64,000 nt of DNA from NCBI GenBank assembly GCA_037974665.1, contig CM075765.1, positions 62,855,747-62,919,746 on the forward strand, given 5' to 3'. Position numbers and translations under genes: made by a program. Under the pieces are notes generated by a model, which did no database searches, was not told the DNA's origin, and worked only from the letters and a program-made list of their open reading frames with translations. This document shows, piece after piece, positions 19,636 through 33,143 of this stretch (positions within the stretch are counted from its first letter, which is position 1; each line of letters begins with the position of its first letter). The DNA is from Ehretia macrophylla. Taxonomy: Eukaryota > Streptophyta > Magnoliopsida > Boraginales > Ehretiaceae.

Positions 19636-22600
19636 ACTCCAATATAGGATGGATTGATGATAGTTGAGAGGTGATAAGGTAGAAATCCAGTGCTTTCGCT
19701 TCCGATGGTTGAACCTACAAAAACGGGGAACCTCAAGGTGGTTTTCACAGGATATCTTCGACGGTCAAGTTAGTTAAAATATCCGAGCAAGAGTTAAAGT
19801 AATAAGAACTTTAAGAAAATGAATATTTTAGGAAAATATAAGTTACCTTTTCGCATGGGTTGATGTCATATTTATATTGTTCATGAAAAAAGAGATCCCG
19901 GATTATGAGGGGGGTCCCATGATATCCCAAACTAATTGTTGGAAGGAACTTCTTTAATGAGGGACATTCAGAAATCGACTCTTAATTATCTGAGCACACG
20001 TAAATCTGAAAAAATACCACAGTATTTTCAAAAATAGATTGTCCGAACATTACTTAGGTCGGGAGGATTTACTCCATATCAAGAGATTCGAAAATATGAC
20101 CCTTGGTTGGCAGTTGAGGTCCTTCTGAACACCATGGGGGCAGGCAGGCTGTGGCACTTCTTGGATACTATAATGAACTAACAATATTTTTGGGGACATT
20201 TGTGTATAATAGAATAAATATTTCAAAAGATATGAGTTAAACTATATTGCAATTCTCAGCCACTTGAATCTGCATTTACAAAGAGCAGACAGATTTGTTC
20301 CAAAATCTGGCAGTATTTTCTCAGTTGAAAAATCATCTTCAGCAGTTAGGATAGGACATTTTAAATTGATTTACTAATAATTAATGATTAGTACTAGACA
20401 CCAATTATAAAACAAATACTTTTGGCAGCAAGTGTTGGTGGTAGTGAAGGTGGTTAAGGTGAAGAAGATGATGGTGGAGCATGATTTTAATAATATCATG
20501 CTTAACTGATTATTTAATCAAGATATGAATGACTAAAGTCCACCGAAGAAAGGATTATAAATTTTTTTTGACTCTTTCTGTCTAAAAATCAAACTCTTGA
20601 TTAAATCGATATATATGTAAGAGTTGGTTGTTGCACTCTCGAAGTTTTAACTAAATTCAATTGGAATGTTCGTGATGTATGCAGAGAGATGATTACAGGT
20701 TACTCTAACATAGTACTTGATTATTCATTGTGAATCGATTGTATATCGATATTTTTTGAGCTTTAAAAAAAAAAATCAAAACGTTTTTCTAATTACATTT
20801 GGGACCTACTTGAGCTGACCACCACTTGTCACTGAGTCATGTGAGTGAAAGAAAAAGAATGATCAGAAATCTGCTTAAGGTTATGTTATTATAATCCCAT
20901 CTGCTTTTTGGCCACTATAAGTTCCACTCGTGCAAGGGAAATAAATAAATTAGTGAAGGTGTAAACATCTAATCATTACCATAAGATAATCTCTTTTATG
21001 TGTATGTGGGTCACCAATTGATTAAGAAAGGATTAATCATCATGTTGCATGACGGCTGTGTAGTGATCCCTTAAAAGTAATAGAAATTATACGAATATGC
21101 TAAAAGCTAGTACCGGCAAATTCTGGCCTCTAACCAAGAATCTCCATGGGTCTAACTTTTATTTTTTATTTTTTATTCAAGAAAAATTTAAATTATATAA
21201 TACATATAAAAAAATATCACTCATAAAAATTAATTTTACAATTTTTTAAATTTACTGCTATGAACATACCACTAGAACAAATGCTTGTTGGTTCCATCAG
21301 TCTAACTTAGGTTTACAAACCTTGAACACCATCCATCCATATTATTTTGATAAAAATATCTTTACTTTTCTTAAAGTGTCTAGCTAGGTTTAAGTAATTC
21401 TTTTATTAGAGTCTAGAGAAATGTGTTTTTGCTTTGTTCCATATAAATGGTTCAACATTGTGGTTAATTTATGGTCCAACTATTAAAAAAATGGAAAAAT
21501 CTATAAAGTACACAAGTTTTGACTGATTAAAGGAAAGGAGTAAAGAGTCACATACGCATTTAGAAATTTTATTTAGTGAAGATTAAAAACACATAATTTA
21601 TATTTATAGTGAATAATTTTTTTAAGTAAAAGTTACTTTGATTTATTGATCACCTAAATATATCTTAAAAATATACACAGTTTGAAAGGAGATATTAAGT
21701 GATTTTTTTTTTTTTTAAAATTTTAATTTCAATCACATCCTCAAATACCTCTCTCGACTATGACACCGTGATGAATGCAGTTATTTGAATTCAACTTGCA
21801 GTAATATTGCATATCATATAAGAACAATTAATGGCTAGCTAGTTTTAGTATTTTTTGAGGGAAAAAAATAAAGCAACAAACACAAAAGGAGAGTGGCCTC
21901 CATGATCCGAAAATATGAAAATTGTTTTGCTCCTGATCGTGGAGTTTGTATAAGAATTGAAATACTAGATGTGATTGGTAAGTGAGATATTTGTAATTAA
22001 ATTTTAAATATCCAGATATATTTCTGATTGTATAATGATATCCATGTTCTATATCATAGCAACATGGTTTAATTACCACCGGGTATTTGGTCTGGTAGTA
22101 TATTTCTTGTTTTATGTGCGATAGATTCTGAAATTGATATGATTTTCGACAGTTGTAATATTTTTTGTATGTGATGTAATATTAATATATGCCTCCCTTT
22201 AAATTAAAAAAAATGATTTAATTTGACCTAATTAATTTAGCAATGAATGTCGGCATGAAATCTTTCTGTTAACACTTTTAAGATCTCAAACTATAGCTTG
22301 TCACTAAAATAATATTGGCTTTTGCGTATATAAGACAATGAAATTGGTAAAATATCTTAATGGATCTTTGTGGTTTATTTACTTTCAGAAAATATTAAGG
22401 TTATATATATCTCCGCATTTTAAAATTATATTAATTGCTTCCGGATCTGGGTTATAGATTACTATGGGGAAATAATTGGATACATGTTATACATATTATG
22501 ATGACAACGCATATATGCATTATAACAAATTAACACATACTTTTTAGAAACTTGATTTGCTCTACAACATATACGCAATTAATTATCATGTCGACTAGTT

Positions 22601-23509
22601 GTTATTTTTTTAAACCTAAAGATATTTGTTCAGTGAGAGTAAAAACAGTAAGAACAAAATCCAAGATTTGAATAAAATAATCAAGTAGTGACAAGTTATA
22701 AATAATTACAAGTTTTAAATTTCAATTACGGATTTTGATTTCTTAATAACATAATAATGTTATTATAAAAATCTATAATTGTGAAATGATGAAGCAATTA
22801 TTTGATCTTCACACTCAATGATTTAGATTATTTTATTTTAACCATCTCATCACTTCACTAATATTAATTTTTATAATAACGTTATTGCGTTACTAGGATA
22901 TAAATCCGTTTTTTTTAACCTATCTTTTGTGCTATTTAAAAACGTATAGTAGCAACATGGATCCATATATAGATAGTTGATATTTTTTTTTTTTTTTTTT
23001 TCTGTACGATAGGAAACAACAGTGTCAGACATGGAGATGTGGATATGAGGAAACGTTCATATCGTAAAGATGCTTCTTGTCGTCAATGAAGGACAAAACT
23101 TTAAAAAAGAACACTGAATAAACTGTCAAATGCACGTCGCCGCCGGATCAGCTGCCTTGTCTCTATTTTTGGGTATTAGTAATTACTTTCTTTTTTTTTG
23201 TGGCGAAAAATCTAACTTAATTAAGATTATATTAAAGTCATTCATTACCTATAAACCTTAATATATATTTTAAATTAGTTAAGATCAGCCAATATATTTT
23301 ATTAGAGAATATAGGTTTGAAATTAGAATTTTTTATTTCAATGAATCGCTGATTAATAATTACATTTGTTATTTTGATGCCACACCTCATAAATTTTACT
23401 ATACCTATTTTTTGAGGACCCATTTTTTTAATGCCATACATGACAAAGCAGAACGTAGATCTAATTAAATTTAACAACTCGACAATTTAAAGTCAAGATT
23501 TAAGTATAT
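19636..23509. other. Intergenic spacer, no gene recognised
   Basis: AT-rich sequence with short meaningless frames. Near 22090-22200 a SINE-like stretch carries an A-box-like TTGGTCTGGTAGTATATTTC, related to one near 38230-38340. A T-run lies at ~22983-23001. Confidence 0.4.
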
Positions 23510-23525
23510 AAAGTAATGTGAACAA

Positions 23526-25018
23526 CTTTGCGGGATGCTTTGAGAGTTGCAAACAGTTTATTTGTGAGGCATTGGGAGTTAAGGAGGGTAGCTTACCCGT
23601 TCGCTACTTAGGTATTCCTTTGATTACTAGCAGACTCAGCAAAGTGACATGTAGTGCTCTAGTTTCTAAAATCACTGCAAGAATTGATCATTGGACTACT
23701 AATTGGCTCTCTTATGCGGGGAGATTACAGCTTATCAACTCAATTTTGCAAAGTATTACAATGTATTGGTGCAACATTTTCATGCTTCCGAAGGGAGCTA
23801 TTGAAGAGATTGAAAGGAAGTTTGTAGCCTTCTTATGGAAAGGTGGTGGGGATAGCGCTAAAGGTGCCAAGGTTGCATGGACTAGAGTTTGCAAACCAAA
23901 GAAAGAGGGCGGCCTTGGGGTGTGAAGTCTGTGGGAAATTAACATGGTCGCGTTGTTGAAACAATTCTGGCACACATATTGTGATAGTGACTCCCTATAG
24001 GGTAATCGAGTCTTACTTGATGGCCGTAACATTTGGAGTATCGATGTCACAAACAATGCTTCTTGGACTTGGCGGAACCTACTCCATATTAGACAGACCG
24101 CTTGTAAGTTCATTCGCGATTTTGTTGTTAACGGTTGTTGTACATCACTTATGTGGGTCACATGGTTGCCGTGTGGAAAGTTGTGGAACTTTGCTTATTC
24201 TCACAAAATCATGGTGTCGGCAGAATTTTACACTTCAAAAGTGGCATATTTCATTGCTGACAACAATTGGACTTGGCCTAACCAACTTCGGTGGGTGGAA
24301 ACTCTTGTTGACTTTGCATCGAGAATTGGAGTTCAAGATCGTGTGATGTGGTTTGTGGGATCTACTCATGGTTTTAATTTTTATACCACTTGGGAAGCTA
24401 TTCGAGAGAGAGGAGAGCAACTTTGTTGGGATGACCTGATTTGGAATAAGTCTATTATTATGAGACAGAGCTTCTGTACTTGGCTTGCTATGCTTGACAG
24501 ACTGGCTACCAAAACGAGACTGTTTGATTGGGGAGTTGCCACTTATGTCAATTGCATCTTTTGTGGATTGGGTTTGGAGTGTTAGAACCACCTTTTCTTT
24601 GATTGCATTTTCACACGTCACATTTGGAAATGGTGCGTTAAGAGGATGAGATGTGGAGTACTCAATTCTAGTTGGGAGACCATCGCGGAGAAACTTAGCA
24701 AAGTTGCTAAGGGTAGAAATTTGAAGGTTGACATCACGAGAAATGCCTTCAATTCCTGTATATACAACATTTGGCTGGAGCGTAATGGTAGAATCTTTGG
24801 AGCCACTTCTCAAACCGAAGAACATATTATTTCAAGAATCATGGCGGATGTTAGGGACAAAGTTAGCTTACAACGTAAATATCCTAACACACTTGAAAAT
24901 ACATTATTTTGTAAAGATCGAAACATTTGTATATCTTGAGGTTTTCCCGCATTGGGTCCTTTTGCTATAAAGTTTTGTTGTGAAATGAAAAGATTTACTT
25001 TTGTCGAGCCAAAAAAAA
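23526..25018 (+). mobile_element. 5'-truncated L1-type LINE
   Basis: One frame (23526-24939) encodes the C-terminal part of a plant LINE ORF2: the end of the reverse transcriptase region (VRYLGIPLI, LSYAGRLQLINSILQSI, FLWKGG), then a zf-RVT-like region (CIFCGLG … NHLFFDC) and the terminus LFCKDRNICIS. There is no frameshift, but three in-frame stops (near 23923, 23998 and 24583) kill it. The 3' UTR ends GTCGAGCC plus a poly(A) run. A perfect 16 bp direct repeat, AAAGTAATGTGAACAA, at 23510-23525 and 25019-25034 marks the insertion. The endonuclease and most of the reverse transcriptase are missing. Confidence 0.92.
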
Positions 25019-25028
25019 AAAGTAATGT

Positions 25029-25231
25029 GAACAAGGCCCCATGGGGTAGCTTAGTTAGTAACAAGGGGAAAGCCTCATGCTTTGGAGTACGTACGAATTT
25101 CCTGGGCTATAAACTGAGTTTCTTAACTGATTTAGTACATGTGTTAGAACGTATTATTGTACTCGGGGTTTGGTCACTTGGGGTAGATTCAGAGGGTCCT
25201 ACCTATGGTGTGTTAAACATCATAAAAAAAA
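25029..25231 (+). mobile_element. tRNA-derived SINE split from its left TSD by the LINE
   Basis: About 203 bp starting GAACAAGGCCCCATGGGG. It has an A-box-like GTAGCTTAGTTAGT (~25046-25059), a B-box-like GTACGAATTTCC (~25091-25102) and a terminal A-run. AAAGTAATGT follows at 25232-25241. The same decamer precedes GAACAA at 23510-23519, so the SINE was there first and the LINE landed at its 5' edge. Confidence 0.68.
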
Positions 25232-25241
25232 AAAGTAATGT

Positions 25242-26673
25242 TATGTGATCATTTCATTTAAAAGTTTAAACTATTAGAGAGAGGTTGTTATATTATTTAT
25301 TATCTTTATCACGCCCTGTAAGTGCAGACGAAGTTAATTTTTGATCCTTGTACATGGATAGTTTTAATGTCTTTTAAATAGGTGGTGGTGAGTTTTGAAC
25401 CTATGACTTTTTTGGCACCAAGTTCTAATACCATATTATGTCACCACTTCATCTTAAAATTTAAACTATTAGAAAGAAAATTACTAATTATTATACATCA
25501 AATCTCTTTTTAACAATTTAAACTTTTAGATAAGAATGTAACTTAATATGATGTCAGAATTTAAATACTAAAGAATCCTCAGTTCCAAACTCATCATCAC
25601 CAATTTGTAAAATGATGTTCGTCACAACTTCATGGAAAATTATGTAAATATCACCATGATATAGATCATAATTTGTCTCTTAGCTTAGGAGTCACGAGAC
25701 ATATGCAACTTGTGTGCAAAACGAAAATAATATTGTTGTATATCATCCCTTCATTCTTTAGTATTAATAAAAACTATATAGATAAAAATTTGACATTCAA
25801 TACAAATTATATAGATGAGAGATTTAACGTTAAATATATGAATTATGAAAAACAGAATAAGAGTAAAAATGTGATATAAAGTATAATTTGAAAGAAAAAT
25901 TCTATTTTAAAAGTTATGAGGAAATGGTATGAAAAAATGTGGATTGAATCTCGGGGGAAAGAGTAGATGAAAAGAATGATGTAGCAGGAACCAGACTGAT
26001 GTTGATAGAGGGTGGGATTGCTAGGAAAGCACGTTATTCTACATCTTTAAAATGAGAAAGATTTGACCCTACCTATGACAAGAAAGAAAACAAGTTGGCT
26101 ATTTTTCAATTTGAAAGCTGAGCACTTTGATGAATTTCGATTGATCTCAAGGAGAAAAAAATAGAATCAAACCTTTTCACCTGTCACTTTGCCCTGAAAA
26201 TTTATTCAATGGTTTTCTCTTTGCCTTTCTCGCTTATCCAAAAAGGCCACCACTTGATCATTTTCCGCTCCCTTAACTCTTATTTTATAACTGGAATTCA
26301 TATTTCCCATAATTTCATAACATTATGAAAAAGATTAATAATCGTAAAGTGAAAAAATAATTAGATTTATTAATTATAGAAATTAAATAACTACATCGTC
26401 ATTTTACTATCATTAATCTCTCTTATAATGTCATAACGATCGAAACCCCATAATAACCAATTAACCAAAAACGAAACTCTGTTTTCTCAATTGATAGATC
26501 ATGTCCTTTGCAACATCGGTACAACTTACAAGCACCAGCCATTTCTACCTCTTCACAATAGTTCAAAACAAAGCAAAAATTTATTTATTTATTTATTTTT
26601 TGTATTCTTCAAAACTTGGCCTTTATCTCTACCACAAATCCACAAAAATATGATGTCCTCAATCCATAATTTC
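25242..26673. other. Intergenic spacer 3' of the CYP735A gene
   Basis: AT-rich. Around 25415-25435 the reverse strand reads TGGTATTAGAACTT, close to the initiator-Met tRNA primer-binding site of LTR retrotransposons (TGGTATCAGAGC). It may be an old Copia relic, but no LTR is visible. 25770-25815 resembles the short MITE family at 45947 and 47640. Confidence 0.35.
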
Positions 26674-28901
26674 TCATGGCTTCAAGGGCTCTAAACGGAT
26701 TTGCACCCCATACTTAGGTTTAATAGTGAGTACAACCACTGGGGCATGTCTATAATTCTCAGAAATTGTAAATTTGAATTTTGATATCATCATTGCAAGT
26801 ATGATCTTAGCTTCCATTAAAGCAAAAGTTTGGCCAACACAATTTCTTGGACCAGCGGCAAATGGTAGGAAATGTCGTCCGGGTGTGAATGACTTGGAAG
26901 CAAAACGATCAGGCTTGAACTCATTCACATCCTCACCCCATATTTCTCTACTGTGATGTATAGCAAGAACTGGAATCCATATTGATAAACCCTTTGGGAT
27001 ATGAAGGTCACCTAGCTTGATATCTTCAAATGCCATTCGTGGAAGAACAGAAGCAGGTGGATAGAGTCGAAGAGATTCGTTAATCACCATGTTTAACTGC
27101 AAAAAAAAAAAAATTAAAATTAAAAACTCGTAAATGACTCGAGTATAAATTCTGCATTTGGGTTAACGTTACAAGGAAGATCTATCAGAAGTGTTTTCAG
27201 AATTATTATTAAGTGATGGATGAAAACACATAATTTAGTACAGAGGAAGGAGATAAGATAAATAATTAACTCGAGTTATTGCTTACCGTAGTGAGCTTTG
27301 AGAGGTGATCAACAGAGGGTGGACCACCATTGCATACTTTATTAACCTCGTCACGAACTCTATCTTGCCAAGAGGGATAGCTTGCGAGGAGCATGACAGT
27401 CCAAGTGAGTAAAAGGGCAGTGGTCTCATGACCAGCAAAAAAGAAAGTTTTGCATTCGTCCATTATCAACTGAAGGTTCAAGCTAAATCCATTAATGCCT
27501 CTTTTCTTTTGCATCTCATTCAATAACATCCCTAGTAAATCATTCCCATATGAACTGCTTCGACCAATCTCCACACAATCTTTTCGGCTTTGTATTATCT
27601 CCATTAGCAATCTCTCCACCTCCATTTTTCGTGATTTTATTTCTCTATTGTATTTACTCGGGAAAAACCTGTAAAAATGGAAGCGTTGTAATTAACAATT
27701 CAAGCTCAACTACTGACTACTGACAAGCCAAACATCAAGCCTAATCAACTGACTCAAAATGTTTAACCTGTGTTCGTCAATTTTATTAAAAATAAATATA
27801 TATCTCATAAAAAAATCGATGTAAGACCGGACATCACAAAACTTACCGGCTGCCAGGGAGGCACAAGTGTCGGCTTGATTGAGCACAAAGATGTTGCAAA
27901 ATCGTGAGCTTATGGAATATTTGCCTGCCCTTCTCATAGCTGCAATCAAACTCAGTTCGTGCAATGATATCAGCAGTGAGACGAGTCATGTACTCTCCAA
28001 TCTCCACCTCAGTTTGGCCCATCATTTCTACTGCATTTTGAAGTGACTTAAACATCTCCTTAGTGCATTCCACCATGTACCCCGCATAACTCTATAGATA
28101 AACCAAGACCAATCATTTATACAACACGTGTAACATAAATAAAATTATAATAATGATTAAATTATGTGTCTCACTACCTTGAGCCTGTCTCCCATGAACG
28201 CCGGCGCAACAATGTGCCGTTGGTGGTACCAATCGTTACCATTAGCCATCAATAGTCCTCGTCCGATGAAATGCTTTGACCCTTGTTGTTGTAACCATGA
28301 TTTACCAGAAATTGTACTGTACTTGGATAAAAGTTCTTTAATTAAATCAGTCTCTGTTAGGCACATTCTTGGCTCAGTCCCGTTCCAATATATGAATCTT
28401 TTTCCTGAAATATATATTGAACATCGTCGTCCAAGAAGTAAATAAAGTATATATATATATATATATATATATGAGTTAATGTGTATAATCTTTAGGAAAA
28501 CTAAACTATTGCAAACGTCAAGACGGGATGTCTGGCTCTAACTTCTCCCACCAGTTACGATCTGACGTTTGCAATATATAGTTTTCATAATTAATATTGA
28601 TAATGAGGTTACCATAAGTGGTAGACCAGGCAACATAATGCGGCAGAAGACGGCCGACGATGTCGTGGCTAATGGTTTCCATGTCCTGAGAGGTGGATTT
28701 GGCAACTAGGGAGGCCATGTCTAAGATGTTGCCAACTAGAAACCGAGGTTTTGGGCCATGCACTCCTTGCGCTTCCATTATTTTCTTGATGCGTCTTGGG
28801 GTTAGCCAATAACATGATATAGTTTCATAAGCAACTTTTAATAACAAAGATAGCAATATGATTAACGACGACGATACTAAAACCGCCATGACCATGACCA
28901 T
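26674..28901 (-). CDS. CYP735A: Cytochrome P450 CYP735A, cytokinin trans-hydroxylase
   Basis: Five exons on the minus strand: 28901-28613, 28404-28178, 28091-27847, 27668-27287 and 27096-26674, joining in frame to 521 aa with GT-AG introns. An N-terminal membrane anchor (~5-24) is followed by the CYP735A signature YWLTPRRIKKIMEAQGVHGPKP. Also present are AGHETT (332-337, oxygen-binding I helix), ESLR (388-391, ExxR), KPDRF, and heme loop FAAGPRNCVG with the ligand Cys467. CYP735A enzymes hydroxylate the side chain of isopentenyladenine nucleotides, making trans-zeatin forms at the ER. Length agrees with the Arabidopsis proteins (~518 aa). Three in-frame ATGs (28901, 28895, 28889) compete; the last best fits the Arabidopsis N-terminus. 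The open frame reaches 28958 only through a GTG. No break is visible. Confidence 0.93.
28448..28472. repeat. (AT)n microsatellite in intron 1 of the CYP735A gene
   Basis: A perfect AT dinucleotide run of about 25 bp, a probable length polymorphism. Confidence 0.9.
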
Positions 28902-29029
28902 GCTGGTTAATCTATCAAATACTAAGCTAGTAAGTAATCTAAGGAATGAAACTGTCACTCTCGCACAATTACAGAGAAAAAGGAGGGAGTGTCAGTTTAT
29001 GTGATTTGGTGATCATGGTGGTGAGGCCA

Positions 29030-29037
29030 TATTTATA
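29030..29037 (-). promoter_or_regulatory. Probable TATA box of the CYP735A gene
   Basis: The minus strand reads TATAAATA about 130 nt upstream of the first ATG (28901). That spacing fits a plant core promoter with a ~100 nt leader. Confidence 0.6.
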
Positions 29038-29040
29038 ACG

Positions 29041-30470
29041 CTTATTGCCCTGCAATGCATTACGAGAATAATAAAGATACAAAAAGGTTGGCAACCCTAT
29101 TTTTAATTGCAAAAGGGGAAACCCACGTACCAAATTAATAAATTCTCATGAGGATTTACTAAAATACAACCTTTTGAAAAACATTATGTACAAGATAATA
29201 TTGAATACCTTGTATACTTAAATGTTACTCTTCTTTGTCTACTTTTCTCTCTTAATTTTTTTTTCTTTCTTGGTTGACTGTGCTTAGATGTTTCACTTGA
29301 TAAAGAGGCACATTGTTGAAATGAGATGTTGAGATTGCAAGATTGTGTGACAAATTAGAGCAATTATTATTATATTACATAAGTTGCATTACAATGAAAG
29401 CGACCAAATTCTAATAATCTCTCAATTTATAATATATATTGACCAAAAAAAAAAATTAAATACATTTGTGACATCCCGTCTTATATTGATTGTATATGAG
29501 GAGATATGCGTTCGATTTATAATCACTTAAAGTCACTATTACTATCACCCGAGTTTAAGTATTTTGGACCAATTGTTTAGGCTCAATATATTGGCGATAG
29601 CTGGGTTTGGGTCGTTGCGACAGTCTACTAACACTCTATGCTCTTGATTGTGGTTCTATTCTGTTTGTCGTGATAAGGATGTCTTGTATTTAAGAGGGAG
29701 AGGTTGTGACTGTATGTATTCAGTTTATAATGATTTAGATTTATTACTATTACCAATATAAATTTAAATATTTGGACTAGTTAATTAAATTTAATATGTT
29801 CGCAAATCAGTAACTGAGTCTAGATAATTACAATATTAATTTAGATACTATCTAAAATCGTGATAAGCATCGAAGTGGCATTGATTCAGTGGCTCCATAT
29901 GTAGTATGTGACCTTTTGTCTTAAGCAAAGGTCTAATGGTGCTTGAGAGGTTGAAAATTAATCTCAACCACATGAGCCAGCTTTAATACAGGCCCTAAAC
30001 AAAGAGTTGCTCTTAAAGGAAATACACTAAACATGAAGCCCCACATAACCACATAAGGCATGGATTGACCAATTTGAAAAACTTAAATTTGGACATGATT
30101 TGATACAATAGATAATATATTGAAAATACTTATATTTTCTGCTATTGGTTCCCTCGATAATTCCATAAATATGAGATTTTTTATTTATTTATTATTTAAA
30201 GGAGATTTAAAGTCATATAATGTATATTAAAGATGTACAAGAAAATAAGATATGTAGAAAGAGATGTACAAGAATCATAAGCGCAAGTGAAAAGACTATG
30301 AGAAAGTCAAAAAGTTTAAATAAGGAGAAAATCTTAAATATTTAGTTGGAAAGGGAATGAAGTCGGAGAAGCGGGAGTAGCCAAAACCGATGGTTTTACC
30401 GAAACTTGTGTATTGAGAGAGAAAAACAGAGGAAGGATTGATTCAGAACCTAACAAAAAGGGATTTGTCT
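29041..30470. other. Spacer upstream of the CYP735A gene
   Basis: No gene seen. It should contain the distal CYP735A promoter. 29436-29452 has TTGACC followed by a run of A, like the tail-only insertions elsewhere, but no target duplication was found. A stretch from ~29468 (GTGACATCCCGTC) contains GCGTTCGATTTATAATC and may be a decayed SINE. Confidence 0.4.
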
Positions 30471-30472
30471 CA

Positions 30473-31226
30473 TCTACAATTCTGTTGTTTATAATTTCAG
30501 GCAATACTTATTTCGATTAATGACACGTGTCACCAAATATAATCTACGGACTATATTAATTTTGCTAAACTAGTTTCCAACCATAGTTAAAAAGTATTAA
30601 ATACTAAATTTAAACTATCATATTTATCAAAATAATGTGTATTTTAGGCAACAAAACATATAGCCTTAAAAATAAATAAATATTACATGGCAACTTTTTA
30701 TAACAAGTGTTTAAATTGTAGGCTCAACTGAAGCAAATCATACGAGTCTTAAAAAAATATTACATGCCCACTTTTCAGTGAACGACTTTTTTCTTCTTTT
30801 TTGGAGATGAACTGAAGCAAGTCCAGCAAATCTCAAGCATTTACTGAACCCGCTTCAGCCATTATAGGATTTAAAATAATAAAGCAAGCCATATATAATA
30901 GATGCAAAGCAAAGAAGATGAACTTGGTTAAGCCTTGCTCTTTCTTGAGTTGAAGCTTCACTGGTGATAATGGAGCAGAATCGTCTATCTTCCATTTTTT
31001 TCTTTTTTTTGGAATCTTTGTTCTTGGAGCAGAAATCGTATATGGTTGTTTCTTTTTTGTTTTAAAAGAATTATATGGCTTCCATATATCTATGATTTGC
31101 TAAATATGGTAGTTTAAATTTGGTATTTAGTATTTTTTAATCATGATTGATAAACTAATATTTGGTGACACATAGTATTAATCAAGATGAGTATTGTATG
31201 AAATTGTAAAAAATCGAATTGTAGAA
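30473..31226. mobile_element. Long-TIR MITE, copy A of a two-member family
   Basis: Inverted arms of ~140-170 bp. The left arm has CTACAATTCTG…TTCGATTAATGACACGTGTCACC, and the right arm, reverse-complemented, has CTACAATTCG…TTGATTAATACTATGTGTCACC. The same TIR sequence bounds the element at 46396-47454. The central ~400 bp is non-coding. I could not fix a TSD, so the outer limits may be off by tens of bases. Confidence 0.65.
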
Positions 31227-31764
31227 GAGCTAACCTGGTTTAAATCCCTTTAATTTAAACCCAAAGTTCTTGTATTGAGGGGATCCAAATTGGCAAACAA
31301 TAAACAAAAAAAGAGAAAGTGAAATAACTCCATATTAAGTGAAATAGTTGACCAAATCTTTAGGACTTAAAAAATAAAAAAATAAAAAATAAAAGTAGAT
31401 GACTCCAAGATCTATGTAACAAAAGAGGAAGATACCAAAATTATGTAGTAAAACATTGAGAGAAACGGGAACGGAAAAAAAGAATCACGAGTATGGAAGA
31501 AAGAGAATGAAAAGATCATTTAGAGTGATTTACGAGATTATAATCCATCATGATATTTTTTTTTAGAAATTCATTACCAAATCATTAATTTATAGGCCTA
31601 TTTGGTATAATTCCCAGAAATATATATATATTCGTAGGTCACACTATAGAACAGAACTGATGACACATTTAGAATTTGTTTAGCAAATATTCCAAAAACT
31701 TTTTTTTCCAGAAAAAAAAAACTGAGTTAAAGAGAATTAGTTTTTCAAAACAATTAAATATATT

Positions 31765-31977
31765 GAGCAATGTTATATATCACTCATTCATCCCATCACC
31801 CTTCCTTATATAGTAGAATGTTTACCATATACATGAAAATTTTGATATTCAATACATAAATACTTACCATACAAAGAAGGGGTGATGAGATGAAGTGGTA
31901 ACATAAAACATTACTCATTTCTCGTGTATATGATAAAAATTCTACTATACAAGAAATGGTGATCTATAGCATTACTC
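31765..31977. mobile_element. Small inverted-repeat MITE
   Basis: Left end GAGCAATGTTATATATCAC pairs with the reverse complement of the right end (GAGTAATGCTATAGATCAC). The arms share TATAGTAGAAT. The interior TTTGATATTCAATACATAAA belongs to a motif also seen near 25780, 45947 and 47640. No clear TSD. Confidence 0.55.
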
Positions 31978-32263
31978 CACGAGAAATTAGATATATATTC
32001 GATGTACTATTTTTGATTTCCCCAGTCATAAATATTTAATTGACTAAAGTTCAAGAACAGCAGATTTTCATCACCAAACAGGCCCTATATTCAACTAGAA
32101 CACTTGAATTTACGTGAATATTATAACGAATTCCAGATTATAAAGAAAAAAAGAAACAGTTCATGATGGAGAAAAGTTGTGAATTAATTATAAACTTCCA
32201 AGATGGTCCTTCATTGTTGCCACTCCTAGATATTATCAATTGCTTCCATTGCGTGAGGCTTTA

Positions 32264-33143
32264 GGTAACGATTGGTACATTGGAATGAATTTGGGTAGTT
32301 ATGGAATGAGCCAAGGAATGGAATGAATTTGGGAATGAAAATGACATGTTTGGTATGCTCTAGAAATTAAGAGTAATAATATGAATGACTTGTATAATAT
32401 GACAAAATTATCATTTTATTATTATAGTATTAAAAATAATAATATAAAAAAAATCGTAAATAATATAAACATAAATAATAATAATCTAAAAATAATAAAT
32501 AATAAATAATAATAATAATAATAACAACAACAAAAATAAATAATAATTATAATATATTATTATTATTATCATTATTTATTGGTATTATTATTATTTTTAT
32601 TTTTGTCAGTATTATTTTAATTTTTTATTATTATTAGTATTTATTATTATTATTATTATTTTAATCAATATTATTTTTTTATTTTTAATTATTTATTATT
32701 ATTATAATCATTTTATTATTATTATTATTATACTTTTTTAATTATTATTATTATTATTATTTTAATAATATTATTATTATACTTTTTTTAATTATTATTA
32801 TTATTATTATTTAATCACTATTTTTTTTATGTTTATTTTTATTTTCATAATAATAATTATTATATTTTTTCGTTATTATTATTGTTGTAATTATTTATAA
32901 AAGTTATGTTATATAATAGGAGTATAGTAGTCAAGTCTATTCTCAAACACATGGGAATGTGCCATTCCCATGTATTTGGTCTGGATAACTATTCTCATGT
33001 ATGTGAGAATGAGATTTCATTGGAAATGAGATTCTTAAATTCATTCCCTCACTCCCAAATTCATTCCTTGAAAATTCCGAAATTAAAATAGAATTGAGAA
33101 TCATATTCTATTTCCAATTCATTCCCACATACCAATCACTGTC
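32264..33143. mobile_element. PIF/Harbinger-like element with an internal AAT/ATT expansion (880 bp)
   Basis: Left end GGTAACGATTGGTACATTGG pairs with the right end, which reads in reverse complement GACAGTGATTGGTATGTGGG. Both continue into GAATGAATT repeats. TTA abuts both ends (32261-32263 and 33144-33146). Roughly 32400-32890 is almost wholly AAT/ATT trinucleotide repeats with interruptions. No transposase is present. Confidence 0.65.

Noticed and set aside
23518-23525. Start codon for the LINE frame
   Set aside because: It is a GTG within the target duplication, so the frame begins by 5' truncation, not at a real start.
23712-24825. Long minus-strand frames of 149 and 196 codons
   Set aside because: Antisense of the LINE, whose plus-strand frame matches known LINE protein motifs.
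28902-28958. N-terminal extension of the CYP735A frame
   Set aside because: The frame opens with GTG, not ATG. Three ATGs lie just inside, and the extension adds residues absent from CYP735A proteins.
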